From contig NZ_JANHKS010000010.1 of the NCBI RefSeq assembly GCF_028682175.1, positions 62,001 to 126,000 on the forward strand: a stretch of DNA of 64,000 bases, given 5' to 3'. Both the position numbers and the translations under genes were made by a program. Below, in pieces: positions 10,964 through 20,260 of this stretch; the stretch's first letter is position 1; each line of letters starts with the position of its first letter. Origin of the DNA: Pseudomonas putida. GTDB taxonomy: Bacteria; Pseudomonadota; Gammaproteobacteria; Pseudomonadales; Pseudomonadaceae. A model generated the notes under the pieces. That model saw only the letters and a program-made list of their open reading frames with translations. It made no database searches and had not been told where the DNA came from.

Positions 10964-11755
10964 ATGACCTCTCCGACCAAAGGCCACGTCACCCGGGAAC
11001 AGCGCGCCGCCATCCTGCTCATAGGGCTGGATCGCGTGGCCAAGCGCAACGCATTCGACATGGAAATGCTCAACCAGCTCAGCCTCGCTTACGGCGAGTT
11101 CGAGCGCAACCCAGAGGCGCGGGTGGCCGTGGTCTTCGCCCATGGTGATCACTTCACCGGCGGGCTGGACCTGGCCGACACCGGCCCGACCCTCGCCAAT
11201 GGCTGGCAACTGCCCGAAGGCGGCTACGATCCCTGGGGTGTTTTCGCAGGGCCGCGAGTTACCAAGCCGGTCATCGTCGCAGCGCAGGGCTATTGCCTGA
11301 CGCTGGGGATCGAACTGATGCTGGCCGCAGACATCAACCTGTGTGCGAGCAACGCCCGCTTTTCGCAGATCGAGGTGCAGCGCGGCCTGTTCGCCTTTGG
11401 TGGCGCGACCCTGCGCATGCACCAGTTGGCGGGTTGGGGCAACGCCATGCGCTGGTTGCTGACGGGCGATGAGTTCGATGCCCACGAAGCACTGCGCCTG
11501 GGGCTGGTGCAGGAAATCATGGCACAGGAGGACCTGCTGCCCTGCGCGCTGCACCTGGCCGGGCGCATCGCCGAGCGGGCGCCACTGGGGGTCAGGGCGA
11601 CTCTGGCCTCGGCGCGCCAGGCGGTGCGCGAAGGCGAGCAGGCCGCCGCGCTACAGTTGCTGGCTCAGGTCAGGCAGGTGATGTCCAGCGAGGATGCCAA
11701 GGAGGGCCTGCGCGCCCTTATAGAACGCAGGCCGGGGCACTTCACCGGTCAATGA
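10964..11755 (+). CDS. Crotonase/enoyl-CoA hydratase family protein
   Basis: A 263-aa cytosolic crotonase-fold protein. Oxyanion-hole segments are seen at HGDHFTGGLDL and QGYCLTLGIELMLAADI. The usual second catalytic Glu region reads RFSQIEVQRGLFAFGGATLR, so one hydratase glutamate position appears to be occupied differently and the reaction is uncertain. An AGGAA ribosome site precedes the ATG. The gene converges on the SpeE-like gene with 9 nt between. The PAO1 counterpart is PA2841. Confidence 0.83.
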   Translation: MTSPTKGHVTREQRAAILLIGLDRVAKRNAFDMEMLNQLSLAYGEFERNPEARVAVVFAHGDHFTGGLDLADTGPTLANGWQLPEGGYDPWGVFAGPRVTKPVIVAAQGYCLTLGIELMLAADINLCASNARFSQIEVQRGLFAFGGATLRMHQLAGWGNAMRWLLTGDEFDAHEALRLGLVQEIMAQEDLLPCALHLAGRIAERAPLGVRATLASARQAVREGEQAAALQLLAQVRQVMSSEDAKEGLRALIERRPGHFTGQ

Positions 11756-11764
11756 ACAGGCGGC

Positions 11765-12520
11765 TCAGGTGGCCGGGCGAACGCTCTGGATCAACGACAG
11801 CAGGGAATAACCCAGATGCGGGGCCAGGGCCTCGGCACGCTGGGTCAGGGCGTCGATGTCCAGCGTCTGCTCAAGGTCGGCCGGCACCATGAGAATCACG
11901 TTGCCCTCCTTCACCGGCAACTCCCAGTAGTGGCGGTGGTAGAGGCCGCGCAACAGCGCCGCGCCCAGCGGCTTGCCGTCGTCCGACGCCCACTGGTTGA
12001 TGATGAGCCAGCCACCGGGGTTCAGCCGCTGCTGGCACTTCTCCAGAAAGCCCCACGCCAGATGGCCGACCGCAGGGCCGGTATCGGTATAAAGGTCGAC
12101 GAAGATCAGGTCGGCGCTTTCGGCCGTGGGCAGCAGTTCCAGCGCATCGCCGATGCGGATGTACAGCCGGGGATCGTCCGAAAGACCCATGTATTCCATG
12201 GCCAGGCGCGGCACATCGGGACGCAGCTCGATGGCTTCGACGTCGTCCAGCGGCAGGAACTTGAGGCAGGCCTGGGTCAGCGTACCTGCGCCGAGGCCCA
12301 TGAACAGGGCGCTTTCCGGCGCTTCGTGGCACAGCGCGCCGATCAGCATGGCGCGGGTATAGTCGTACTCCAGCCACGCGGGATCGGCGGTGAAGGTGCA
12401 GCTCTGCTCGATGGCATCGCCGAACTCCAGGAAGCGGTAGTCTTCCACTTCCAGCACGCGGATCATGCCGAAGTCATCATGGACTTCGGCCAGCACGCGC
12501 TCTACACGCTCCTGGGTCAT
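11765..12520 (-). CDS. Spermidine synthase-like methyltransferase-fold protein
   Basis: A 251-aa protein with the SpeE/PABMT fold. The nucleotide loop is MGLGAGTLTQACLKF, followed by VEAIELRPDVPRLA and an acidic DLIFVDLYTDTG segment equivalent to the catalytic Asp loop of spermidine synthases. It lacks the N-terminal beta-domain of true SpeE, so aminopropyl transfer is not assured. The start is ATG 12520 (MTQERVERV); upstream in-frame codons run into a REP remnant. It is divergent from the DAHP synthase gene. Confidence 0.72.
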   Translation of the reverse strand: MTQERVERVLAEVHDDFGMIRVLEVEDYRFLEFGDAIEQSCTFTADPAWLEYDYTRAMLIGALCHEAPESALFMGLGAGTLTQACLKFLPLDDVEAIELRPDVPRLAMEYMGLSDDPRLYIRIGDALELLPTAESADLIFVDLYTDTGPAVGHLAWGFLEKCQQRLNPGGWLIINQWASDDGKPLGAALLRGLYHRHYWELPVKEGNVILMVPADLEQTLDIDALTQRAEALAPHLGYSLLSLIQSVRPAT

Positions 12521-12589
12521 TGCTGTTCTCTTGACAATGGTCGGTCGGGGTGTACGGCTTGAGGCGCGTGGCCGCTGCAAAAACGCGGT

Positions 12590-12613
12590 CGCCGGCAAGC
12601 CGGACTGCTACGG
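12590..12613. repeat. Solitary REP unit
   Basis: A single GCCGGCAAGCCGGACTGCTACGG unit without an inverted partner, between the SpeE-like and DAHP synthase genes. Confidence 0.7.
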
Positions 12614-12732
12614 GCCGCGACAACGGCCTGGATAAGCGGCGGATTGTCGGCGATTGCGCCCCGGCAGGTCACGCAAATTCTCGGGGCTTGCTGCTAACAT
12701 GGCTGTCCGATCGCACTGACTTCGAGTTCATG

Positions 12733-14079
12733 ATGAGCCAACCCTGGAGCCCCGACAGCTGGCGGACCCTGCCTATCCAGCAACAACCCCAGTACCCTGA
12801 CGCCGAGCACGTGCTGCGTGTCGAGCAGACGCTGGCCAGTTATCCGCCGCTGGTGTTTGCCGGTGAGGCCCGCGAGTTGCGCCGCCAGTTTGCCGAGGTC
12901 ACCGAAGGCCGCGCCTTCCTGTTGCAGGGTGGCGATTGCGCCGAGAGTTTCTTCGAATTCTCCGCCGCGAAGATCCGCGACACTTTCAAGGTGTTGCTGC
13001 AGATGGCAATCGTCATGACCTTCGCCGCCGGCTGCCCGGTGGTCAAGGTCGGGCGCATGGCCGGTCAGTTCGCCAAGCCTCGTTCGTCGAATGACGAGAC
13101 CATCGACGGGGTGACCCTGCCCGCCTACCGCGGCGACATCGTCAACGGCATCGGTTTCGATGAGAAGAGCCGCGTGCCGGACCCTGACCGCCTGTTGCAG
13201 GCCTATCACCAGTCCACCGCGACCCTGAACCTTTTGCGCGCGTTCGCCCAGGGCGGTTTTGCCGACCTGCATCAGGTGCACCAGTGGAACCTGGACTTCA
13301 TCGCGGGCTCGGCGCTGTCCGACAAGTACAGCCAACTGGCCAACCGCATCGACGAAACCCTGGCCTTCATGCGCGCCTGTGGCATGGACACCTCGCCGCA
13401 ACTGCGCGAAACCAGTTTCTTCACCGCCCACGAAGCCCTGCTGCTGAACTACGAAGAAGCCTTCGTGCGGCGCGACAGCCTGACCAATGACTTCTACGAT
13501 TGCTCGGCGCACATGCTGTGGATCGGCGACCGCACGCGCCAGCTCGACGGCGCCCATGTGGAGTTCCTGCGCGGGGTGAAGAACCCGATTGGCGTGAAGG
13601 TCGGCCCGAGCATGAACACCGACGACCTGATCCGCCTGATCGACATTCTCAACCCGGACAACGACCCGGGCCGCCTGAACCTGATCGCGCGGATGGGTGC
13701 CAACAAGGTCGGCGACCATCTGCCGGGGCTGATTCGCGCCGTCGAGCGCGAAGGCAAGAAGGTGCTGTGGAGCTCGGACCCGATGCACGGCAACACCATC
13801 AAGGCCAGCAGCGGCTACAAGACCCGCGACTTTGCGCAGATTCTGGGCGAGGTGAAGCAGTTCTTCCAGGTGCACCAGGCGGAAGGCACCTACGCCGGCG
13901 GCATCCACATCGAGATGACCGGGCAGAACGTCACCGAATGCATCGGCGGCGCACGGCCGATCACCGAGGATGGGTTGTCGGATCGCTACCACACCCACTG
14001 CGACCCACGGATGAACGCCGATCAGTCGCTGGAACTGGCGTTTCTGATCGCCGAGACGTTGAAGCAGGTGCGCAGGTAG
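12733..14079 (+). CDS. Class II 3-deoxy-7-phosphoheptulonate (DAHP) synthase
   Basis: A 448-aa plant-type DAHP synthase that condenses phosphoenolpyruvate and erythrose 4-phosphate, the first step of the shikimate pathway. GGDCAESF carries the metal-binding Cys. [14 protein letters not shown], the [13 protein letters not shown]is segment and [18 protein letters not shown] are all present. The second ATG (12733, [10 protein letters not shown]) gives the length of PA2843. Pseudomonads usually keep class I enzymes too; class II copies often feed secondary aromatic metabolism, but no such genes lie nearby. Confidence 0.93.
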   Translation: MSQPWSPDSWRTLPIQQQPQYPDAEHVLRVEQTLASYPPLVFAGEARELRRQFAEVTEGRAFLLQGGDCAESFFEFSAAKIRDTFKVLLQMAIVMTFAAGCPVVKVGRMAGQFAKPRSSNDETIDGVTLPAYRGDIVNGIGFDEKSRVPDPDRLLQAYHQSTATLNLLRAFAQGGFADLHQVHQWNLDFIAGSALSDKYSQLANRIDETLAFMRACGMDTSPQLRETSFFTAHEALLLNYEEAFVRRDSLTNDFYDCSAHMLWIGDRTRQLDGAHVEFLRGVKNPIGVKVGPSMNTDDLIRLIDILNPDNDPGRLNLIARMGANKVGDHLPGLIRAVEREGKKVLWSSDPMHGNTIKASSGYKTRDFAQILGEVKQFFQVHQAEGTYAGGIHIEMTGQNVTECIGGARPITEDGLSDRYHTHCDPRMNADQSLELAFLIAETLKQVRR

Positions 14080-14090
14080 CCGCCACAAGA

Positions 14091-14182
14091 CCTGTAGGAG
14101 TGAGCTTGCTCGCGATTGGGCCGAATCGTCGACATGGGTGCAACTGACCCACCCCCATCGCGAGCAAGCTCACTCCTACAGG
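14091..14182. repeat. REPIN (GTAGGAGTGAGCTTGCTCGCGA type)
   Basis: Two inverted REP units about 45 nt apart, 11 nt after the DAHP synthase stop codon and between convergent genes. Confidence 0.9.
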
Positions 14183-14214
14183 GACGTGCATTGATTAAGA
14201 TCGATGCACGTCCG

Positions 14215-15459
14215 TTACAAAAGGTCCAACCCCTTCGCCACAAACGCCACCCGCAGGCGCGCGGCACTGGCGCGCTGGCAGTTGATCAGCACCTCTGGCA
14301 ACCCCAGCCAGTTCGCCAGTTGCCGCAGGTTGGCCGCCAGCGCGTGCATCCCCTCCTCGTCCAGCCCCGGCTGCTCCTCATGCACGGCATGCACCGCCAG
14401 GCGCCCGGCTGCGCGCTCGGCACGCAGATCGATGCGCGCGGCGATGCGTTCGTTGTGCAGGAATGGCAGCACGTAGTAGCCGTACACCCGCTTGTGCGCC
14501 GGGGTGTAGATCTCCAGCCGGTAGTGAAAATCGAACAGACGCTCGGTGCGCGCCCGCTCCCACACCAGTGAATCAAAAGGCGAAAGCAGTGCGCTGGCAG
14601 TGACTTTTCGCGGCACGTTGGTGTTCGGCAGCACATAGGCCGGCTGTTTCCAGTCCTTGACCCGAACCACCTCGATGGCGCCCTCTTCTACCAGTTCTGC
14701 AAGCCCAATCTTGGCGGGCGCCGGATCCTGACGGAAATAATCGCGGATGTCTTTCTCGGTGCCGATGCCCAAGGCCTTGACCGCGTGCAGCAGCAAGCCG
14801 CGCTGGGCATCGGCTTCGGTCAGTTCGGGGTGATTGATGATCGGCGACGGCAGCACACGTTCCGGAAGATCGTAGAGTCGTTCGAACCCGCGTCGCCCGG
14901 CGACCGTCACCTCGCCCGCAGCGAACAGCCATTCCAGCGCGAGCTTCTCGGCGCTCCAGTCCCACCATTGCCCGGCACGGTCTTCGCGGGTGCTGATACT
15001 GCCCGCCCCCAATGCGCCCTGGTCGCGCACGGCCTGCAGGACACGGGTGAGGGTCGAGGCTTGTTCACGGCCGAATTTGGCCAGCTGTTGATAAATGCCT
15101 TCGCCCTGGGATGCACGCTGCATGCGCCAGCGCATCAGCGGGTACAGCTCGATGGGCAACAACGAGGCCTCATGGCCCCAGTATTCGAAGAGTTTGCGTT
15201 GTCGGCCCTGGCTCCATGCGGCCTGATCCAGCAGCTTCTGCGGGTAATTGCCAAGGCGCGAATAGAGCGGCAGGTAATGCGAGCGCACCAGGGCGTTGAC
15301 CGAATCGATCTGCACCACACCCAGGCGTTCGATCAGTTGCGTGACGTGACGCGAAGTGACCGTCGCAGGCGGCTGGCGGCCATTGAAACCCTGGGCCACC
15401 AGCGCTACCCGGCGTGCTTGCTTGACGGACAGTTGTTGAGTCGACAGATCTGCGGACAT
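14215..15459 (-). CDS. YcaQ/AlkX-like DNA glycosylase
   Basis: A 414-aa winged-helix protein of the HTH_42 family. E. coli YcaQ of this family is a DNA glycosylase that opens interstrand crosslinks and removes bulky N7-alkyl purines. A Q50-I-D52 triad in VVQIDSVN, followed by SHYLPLYSRLGNYP, corresponds to the catalytic Q-hydrophobic-D motif. Tandem winged-helix segments and LLSPFDSLVWERART with LEIYTPAHKRVYGYYVLP in the C-terminal part are typical. It is preceded on the same strand by a REP and the DUF1127 gene. Confidence 0.85.
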   Translation of the reverse strand: MSADLSTQQLSVKQARRVALVAQGFNGRQPPATVTSRHVTQLIERLGVVQIDSVNALVRSHYLPLYSRLGNYPQKLLDQAAWSQGRQRKLFEYWGHEASLLPIELYPLMRWRMQRASQGEGIYQQLAKFGREQASTLTRVLQAVRDQGALGAGSISTREDRAGQWWDWSAEKLALEWLFAAGEVTVAGRRGFERLYDLPERVLPSPIINHPELTEADAQRGLLLHAVKALGIGTEKDIRDYFRQDPAPAKIGLAELVEEGAIEVVRVKDWKQPAYVLPNTNVPRKVTASALLSPFDSLVWERARTERLFDFHYRLEIYTPAHKRVYGYYVLPFLHNERIAARIDLRAERAAGRLAVHAVHEEQPGLDEEGMHALAANLRQLANWLGLPEVLINCQRASAARLRVAFVAKGLDLL

Positions 15460-15559
15460 TCAGAACCTCCTGATCGATCCGCAAAGCTACCTGATCCAGG
15501 GCCGACCTGCCATGTGTGGGCTTGGGGGTGGTGCGATCGGGTGGGGCACAACCCGGCCC

Positions 15560-15628
15560 CGTAGCAGCACGGCTTGCCGGCGGGGGCGATCCTGAAACCG
15601 CCCCGCCGGTAAGCCGTGCTGCTACGGG
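15560..15628. repeat. REP pair (GCCGGCAAGCCGTGCTGCTAC type)
   Basis: An inverted pair between the DUF1127 and YcaQ-like genes; the right unit has one changed base (GCCGGTAAGCC). Confidence 0.87.
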
Positions 15629-15642
15629 CGCGCGACATCGCA

Positions 15643-15876
15643 TTAATGCTTGAGCGGGTCATCCCAGAACGGGCGGTCGGTTTCCTCCAGCACATCGGCA
15701 CGGCTCAGGCCGATGTCCTTGAGGGCGTCATCGCTCAGGCTCGCCAGTATGGCGCGCTCGTGATGCAGCTTGCGCCAGCGGGCTACCTGGGCCACGCCCG
15801 ATTTCATCCAGCGCTCAAGGGTGGACTCACCCGACAGGGTTTTAAGTACCAGTACATAACCTTTTTGACCTTTCAT
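15643..15876 (-). CDS. DUF1127 small protein
   Basis: A 77-aa basic protein. The C-terminal half matches the DUF1127/YjiS pattern (ARWRKLHHERAILASLSDDALKDIGLSRADV). Family members in alphaproteobacteria affect phosphate and carbon uptake and RNA maturation; the role in Pseudomonas is unknown. The start at ATG 15876 is set by GGAGGGCAAGACG; the open frame continues upstream without support. It is divergent from the LysR regulator gene with 98 nt between, an arrangement that suggests LysR control. Confidence 0.85.
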   Translation of the reverse strand: MKGQKGYVLVLKTLSGESTLERWMKSGVAQVARWRKLHHERAILASLSDDALKDIGLSRADVLEETDRPFWDDPLKH

Positions 15877-15974
15877 CGTCTTGCCCTCCACGTGGGGATG
15901 GCTAGATTGTCTGCCCGGGAATAAGATCAAACCAACGAATGTTTCTGATGCACCCCATCTGGGAGATTGATGCA

Positions 15975-16829
15975 ATGGCCACCTACCCAAGTATCGACAG
16001 CGAGCTGCTGCGCACCTTTGTCGCCATTGCCGATCAGGGCGGTTTCACCAAGGCCGGCGAAGTGGTGAACCGCACGCAGTCGGCGGTGAGCATGCAGATG
16101 AAGCGGCTGGAAGACGACGTCGTGCAGCGCCCGCTGTTCCAGAAAGACGGCCGCGTGCTGAACCTCACCGCTGAAGGCCAGGTCCTGCTGGGGTATGCCC
16201 GGCGCATCCTCAAATTGCACAGTGAAGTGTTCAACACCCTGCGCGAGCCGCACATGGTCGGCACGGTGAAAATCGGCACGCCGGACGATTACGTGATGCG
16301 CTTCCTGCCCGGCATTCTCTCGCGCTTCGCACAAGCCTATCCGCTGATTCAAGTGGAGGTGCACTGCGAGTCATCGGCGCAGTTGCTGCAACGCCAGGAC
16401 CTGGACCTGAGCATCGTCACTCGCGAGCCCGGGAAGGAAATCGGGCAGATCCTGCGTCAGGAGCGTTTCGTCTGGGCTGAGGCCGCAGGATTCTGCCCAC
16501 ACGAACAAACGCCGATTCCGCTGGCGATGTTCAACAGCGACTGTTTCTGCAGGCTGTGGGCGAGCAACGCACTGGATGCGGCAGGCCGTGAATATCGTGT
16601 GGCCTACACCAGCGCCAGCCTCTCGGCGATCATGGCGGTGGTCAGCGCGGGGCTTGCGGTCACGGCCCAACTGCAGAGCCTGATCACCTCGGATCTGCGG
16701 GTACTCGGCGAGGACGAGGGCTTGCCGCAACTGCCCTCGGCCAGCATCGTGCTGCTGCGCAACCCGAACAATCCCTCGCCGATCACCGAATGCCTGGCCG
16801 ATCACATCGCCGAAGGCTTCAAGCTTTAG
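15975..16829 (+). CDS. LysR-family transcriptional regulator
   Basis: A 284-aa LTTR. The N-terminal winged HTH spans residues 5-65 (LLRTFVAIADQGGFTKAGEVVNRTQSAVSMQMKRLE), followed by a periplasmic-binding-like effector domain. The start at 15975 has GGGAG 10 nt upstream; in-frame ATGs at 15939 and 15948 are less well placed. The 3' end overlaps the convergent tauE-like gene by 4 bp, so there is no room for a terminator. It corresponds to PA2846. The likely target is the divergent DUF1127 gene; the effector is unknown. Confidence 0.88.
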   Translation: MATYPSIDSELLRTFVAIADQGGFTKAGEVVNRTQSAVSMQMKRLEDDVVQRPLFQKDGRVLNLTAEGQVLLGYARRILKLHSEVFNTLREPHMVGTVKIGTPDDYVMRFLPGILSRFAQAYPLIQVEVHCESSAQLLQRQDLDLSIVTREPGKEIGQILRQERFVWAEAAGFCPHEQTPIPLAMFNSDCFCRLWASNALDAAGREYRVAYTSASLSAIMAVVSAGLAVTAQLQSLITSDLRVLGEDEGLPQLPSASIVLLRNPNNPSPITECLADHIAEGFKL

Positions 16830-17575
16830 ATCCTGAAGCAGAGCATGATCGCGCAGATCACCAGAAACACGCAGAACATCGAGCGCAACAGGCGCTCTGG
16901 CAGGCTGTGGGCCAGCGCGACACCCCAACTGATACTCGCAAGGCCGCCAATGGCCAGCGGGATGCCCATCAGCCAGTTCACATGACCGTGAAAGGCGTAA
17001 GTGGTCAGGGTGATCACCGTCGCAGGGGCCGCCAAGGCCAGCGCCAGGCCCTGAGCGACCACCTGGGTCGCGCCGAAAACGCCGGTCAGGATCGGCGTCG
17101 CGATCACCCCGCCGCCCACGCCAAACATGCCCGCCGTCACACCGGACCCAACCCCCAGCACCCACAGCCACTTGCTGTGACGCAGTTGAGCATCGGCGTT
17201 GCCCTTGCGCCAGTACATCTGGATCAGGTTGAACAGGGTCAGCACCACCAGAAACGCGACGAAGCCGATGCGCATGCTCTGGGCGTCGACCCGCACGGCC
17301 CACAGCGAGGTCAGCCAGGACACGAAGAAGCTCGGCACGATCAGCATCATCGCGTTGCGCACGGAAATCCGGTTACGCTGGTTGTAACGCCACAGCGCCA
17401 ACAGCACATTGGGCAGTACCATCAATAGCGCCGTGCCTTGGGCCAGTTGCTGATCCAGGCCAAACAGCACGCCCAGCGCCGGAATCGCCACCAGCCCGCC
17501 GCCGATTCCAAACAGCCCGCCCAAAGTGCCCATGGCCGCGCCCAACAACAGGTACATCACAACATCAACGATCAC
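16826..17575 (-). CDS. TauE/SafE-family sulfite/anion exporter
   Basis: A 249-aa inner-membrane protein with about eight TM helices in two repeats. Each repeat carries the glycine-rich family signature (GGLFGIGGGLVAIPAL and AGMFGVGGGVIATPIL). Members export sulfite, sulfoacetate or other small anions. The start chosen is GTG 17575 with AGAGGA six nt upstream; the ATG at 17557 is an alternative, and the frame further upstream is not family-like. It corresponds to PA2847 and is divergent from ohrR. Confidence 0.87.
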   Translation of the reverse strand: MIVDVVMYLLLGAAMGTLGGLFGIGGGLVAIPALGVLFGLDQQLAQGTALLMVLPNVLLALWRYNQRNRISVRNAMMLIVPSFFVSWLTSLWAVRVDAQSMRIGFVAFLVVLTLFNLIQMYWRKGNADAQLRHSKWLWVLGVGSGVTAGMFGVGGGVIATPILTGVFGATQVVAQGLALALAAPATVITLTTYAFHGHVNWLMGIPLAIGGLASISWGVALAHSLPERLLRSMFCVFLVICAIMLCFRI

Positions 17576-17822
17576 GACCGGTCCTCTGTATGAATTCTGC
17601 GCGCATGCTACGCAGTCGGGCCGGCCGAGGAAATCCGCAGCGGGCCAATAACATCGACGTTCTGTGATGAGTTGATTCACAGTTCGTGTTCCAATTGACG
17701 CCTGGGCCTAGTGAGCAGGCCGATAGATAAAGGCCACATGACCGATTGCCTAAATTATCTGGTGCATTAAACATCACCACACTAAATTAGCGCCCATGAC
17801 TGATACCCCGAGGACACCCACG

Positions 17823-18296
17823 ATGACCGCCGACCCAGGCGACACCGCAGCCGGCGCTGGCAGCTGTAACGAATTGCTGCTGGACAGCCAATTGTGTTTT
17901 GCCTTGTATTCCACCTCGCTGATGATGACCAAGGTCTATAAACCGCTGCTCCAGGCGTTGAACCTGACCTATCCACAGTACCTGGCGATGCTGGTGCTAT
18001 GGGAGCGCGAAGGGATCACGGTGGGCGAAATCAGCGCACGGCTGCTGACCGACCCCGGATCGCTGACCCCCCTGCTCAAGCGCCTCGAAGGCGAAGGCCT
18101 GATCCGCCGCACTCGCAGCAAGGAAGATGAACGCGTTGTGCAACTGTACCTGACCGATCAGGGCAAGGCCCTGTACGACAAGGCCCGCAGCATCCCGCCG
18201 TGCATTCTTTCCGCCAGCGGCATTTCGCTGGAGCAGCTCAAGGCTCTGCAGGAAGATCTGGTCAACGTGCGTGGGAATCTGCACGACAAGCTGTAA
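17823..18296 (+). CDS. ohrR: OhrR, organic-hydroperoxide-sensing MarR repressor
   Basis: A 157-aa MarR-type winged-helix repressor. The sensing cysteine is C25 in LDSQLCFALYS with its conserved Tyr neighbour, and a second cysteine C127 (IPPCILSASG) makes it a 2-Cys OhrR of the Xanthomonas kind. The wing reads RRTRSKEDERVVQLYLT. Oxidation by organic peroxides would release ohr. ATG 17823 is favoured by GAGGACACCCACG; ATG 17796 is an alternative. Two CTAAATTA direct repeats (17750-17757, 17782-17789) precede it and may be its own operator. Confidence 0.92.
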   Translation: MTADPGDTAAGAGSCNELLLDSQLCFALYSTSLMMTKVYKPLLQALNLTYPQYLAMLVLWEREGITVGEISARLLTDPGSLTPLLKRLEGEGLIRRTRSKEDERVVQLYLTDQGKALYDKARSIPPCILSASGISLEQLKALQEDLVNVRGNLHDKL

Positions 18297-18314
18297 GCCG
18301 CTTCTCTTTCCGAA

Positions 18315-18343
18315 AGGCCAGCCATCGCGCTGGCCTTTTTTTT
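18315..18343 (+). terminator. Terminator after ohrR
   Basis: AGGCCAGC-CATCGC-GCTGGCCT followed by eight T. It separates ohrR from ohr, so the two genes are transcribed independently. Confidence 0.9.
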
Positions 18344-18345
18344 GG

Positions 18346-18436
18346 CTGCAGGAGCGCGCTTGCCCGCGACCGCGGTAAGTCAGATGTCGATGTATCCACT
18401 GGAACACCGCGGTCGCGGGCAAGCGCCGCTCCTACG
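18346..18436. repeat. REPIN (GGAGCGCGCTTGCCCGCGA type)
   Basis: A third REP class, distinct in sequence from the other two in this window: two inverted units around a spacer of about 45 nt, between ohrR and ohr. Confidence 0.88.
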
Positions 18437-18498
18437 TGATTTTTTTACGCTTATAAATCAGATAGATAAGCAAAAAATGAGCTGCAAGCGAAGAAAAT

Positions 18499-18533
18499 TT
18501 GAAAATTAATCTTGCGCGCAAACTATTTGCGCA
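18499..18533 (+). promoter_or_regulatory. ohr promoter/operator region
   Basis: TTGAAA (18499-18504) is followed by the perfect palindrome TTGCGCGCAA (18512-18521) and, 4 nt later, TTTGCGCA (18526-18533). A weak -10 (ACTATT) falls at 17-nt spacing, so OhrR bound to the palindrome would block RNA polymerase. No other good promoter lies between the REP and ohr. Confidence 0.45.
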
Positions 18534-18621
18534 GTACATTTCATCTCACTTGCTTAGCGCACAAACCTTTAGTGCGAAGCACAACCAGCTTCAGCCCAAC
18601 ATCATCAAGTGAGGAAATATC

Positions 18622-19041
18622 ATGCAAGCTCTCTATACCGCAGTCGCAACCGCAACCGGTGGCCGTGATGGCCGTGCTGTTTCCAGCGACAAGATTCTCG
18701 ACGTGAAACTGGCCACCCCGAAAGAACTGGGCGGCGCCGGTGGCGAAGCGACCAACCCTGAGCAGCTGTTCGCTGCCGGCTACTCGGCCTGCTTCATCGG
18801 CGCACTGAAATTCGTTGCCGGTCAAAGCAAGCGCAGCATCCCGGCTGATGCCTCGATCACTGCCCACGTCGGCATCGGCCAGATTCCTGGCGGTTTCGGT
18901 CTGGACATCGACCTGAACATCAACCTGCCGGGTCTGGATCAAGCCGACGCTCAAGCGCTGGTCGATGCGGCTCACCAGGTCTGCCCGTACTCCAACGCCA
19001 CCCGTGGCAACGTTGACGTCCGTCTGCACGTGACCGTCTAA
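18622..19041 (+). CDS. ohr: Organic hydroperoxide resistance protein Ohr
   Basis: A 139-aa thiol peroxidase of the Ohr/OsmC superfamily. It is a dimer that reduces organic and fatty-acid hydroperoxides with lipoyl groups as reductant. The catalytic pair is C57 (AAGYSACFIGAL) and C121 (HQVCPYSNATRGNV), with the conserved Arg15 and Glu47 that stabilise the thiolate. A GAGGAAATATC ribosome site precedes the ATG. The esterase gene follows after 26 nt and is probably co-transcribed. The orthologue is PA2850. Confidence 0.96.
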   Translation: MQALYTAVATATGGRDGRAVSSDKILDVKLATPKELGGAGGEATNPEQLFAAGYSACFIGALKFVAGQSKRSIPADASITAHVGIGQIPGGFGLDIDLNINLPGLDQADAQALVDAAHQVCPYSNATRGNVDVRLHVTV

Positions 19042-19067
19042 CTCACCCGCCTGCTCAGGAGATGAAC

Positions 19068-20087
19068 ATGAACACGTTCGGCAAGATTCTGGCTGGTTCG
19101 CTGCTCGCGCTGTCCATCGGCAATGCCTTCGCGGCAACCGATACCGGCGTTGAGCACAACACTCAAGCGTTCCTCGATGCCCTGAACTCGGGCACCGGCA
19201 AACCGATTGAGCAGCTTTCGCCCAAAGACGCCCGCGCCGTACTGACCGGCGCCCAGGCAGGCGTCAAGCTGACCCTGCCCAAGGCCGACGTCAGCCAGAA
19301 GACCATCTCGGTCGACGGCCAGAACATCAGCCTGACCATCGTGCGTCCGGCTGGCGTCAAGGGCACCTTGCCTGTGTTCATGTACTTCCACGGCGGCGGC
19401 TGGGTGCTGGGCGACTACCCGACCCACGAGCGTCTGGTGCGTGATCTGGTGGAGGGTTCCGGTGCGGTGGCGGTGTTCGTCAACTACACCCCTTCGCCTG
19501 AAGCGCACTACCCGACGGCGATCAACCAGGCCTACGCAGCGACCAAATGGGTGGCTGAACATGGCAAGGAAATCAACGTCGACGGCAAGCGTCTGGCGGT
19601 GGCGGGTAACAGTGTCGGCGGCAACATGGCGGCGGTCGTCAGCCTGATGGCCAAAGACAAGGGCACCCCGGCCATTCGTTACCAGGTGCTGCTGTGGCCG
19701 GTGACCGACGCCAACTTCGATACCGGATCCTACGAGCAGTTCGCCGAGGGCCACTTCCTCACTCGCAACATGATGAAGTGGTTCTGGGACAACTACACCA
19801 CCGATCCAAAGCAACGCGCCGAGATTTACGCATCACCTCTGCGCGCAACCCTGGATCAGCTGAAGGGCCTGCCGCCTGCGCTGGTGCAGACAGCCGGTGC
19901 CGACGTGCTGCGCGACGAAGGCGAAGCCTATGCCCGCAAGCTCGACCAGGCGGGCGTTCCAGTCACGGCGGTGCGCTACAACGGCATGATCCATGACTAC
20001 GGTCTGCTGAACGTGGTCAGCCAGGTGCCGGAAGTGCGCTCGGCAATGTTGCAGGCCTCGCAGGAATTGAAGGTTCATTTGAAGTAA
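19068..20087 (+). CDS. Secreted alpha/beta-hydrolase (HSL-family esterase)
   Basis: A 339-aa hydrolase with an N-terminal signal peptide (hydrophobic LAGSLLALSIG, probable cleavage after AFA near residue 23), so periplasmic or secreted. The oxyanion HGGG (YFHGGGWVLGD), nucleophile GNSVGG, acid in AGADVLRDEGEAY and His in GMIHDYG form a hormone-sensitive-lipase-type catalytic set. The second ATG (19068) has AGGAG at proper spacing; ATG 19062 overlaps that site. The gene sits 26 nt after ohr and has no place in the PAO1 ohr-efp interval, so it is an insertion relative to PAO1 that may be under OhrR control. Confidence 0.85.
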   Translation: MNTFGKILAGSLLALSIGNAFAATDTGVEHNTQAFLDALNSGTGKPIEQLSPKDARAVLTGAQAGVKLTLPKADVSQKTISVDGQNISLTIVRPAGVKGTLPVFMYFHGGGWVLGDYPTHERLVRDLVEGSGAVAVFVNYTPSPEAHYPTAINQAYAATKWVAEHGKEINVDGKRLAVAGNSVGGNMAAVVSLMAKDKGTPAIRYQVLLWPVTDANFDTGSYEQFAEGHFLTRNMMKWFWDNYTTDPKQRAEIYASPLRATLDQLKGLPPALVQTAGADVLRDEGEAYARKLDQAGVPVTAVRYNGMIHDYGLLNVVSQVPEVRSAMLQASQELKVHLK

Positions 20088-20121
20088 AACGACGCAGGCC
20101 GGATAGATCCCTGGTGTTTTA

Positions 20122-20202
20122 TCCGGCCTCATCGCGAGCAAGCTCACTCCTACAGGGTCACGCGTCGCCTGTAGGAGTGAGCTTGCTCGCGATGAGGCCG
20201 GT
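20122..20202. repeat. REP pair, tail-to-tail
   Basis: CCGGCCTCATCGCGAGCAAG and its inverse flank a 12-nt core; the arms extend past the REP consensus (CCGGCCTC/GAGGCCGG), giving a long, almost perfect hairpin after the esterase gene. Confidence 0.88.
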
Positions 20203-20260
20203 GCATTCAACCCCATGTCATGCATTGGATGATTTCCATGAACTGGTAACCGCCGCCCAC

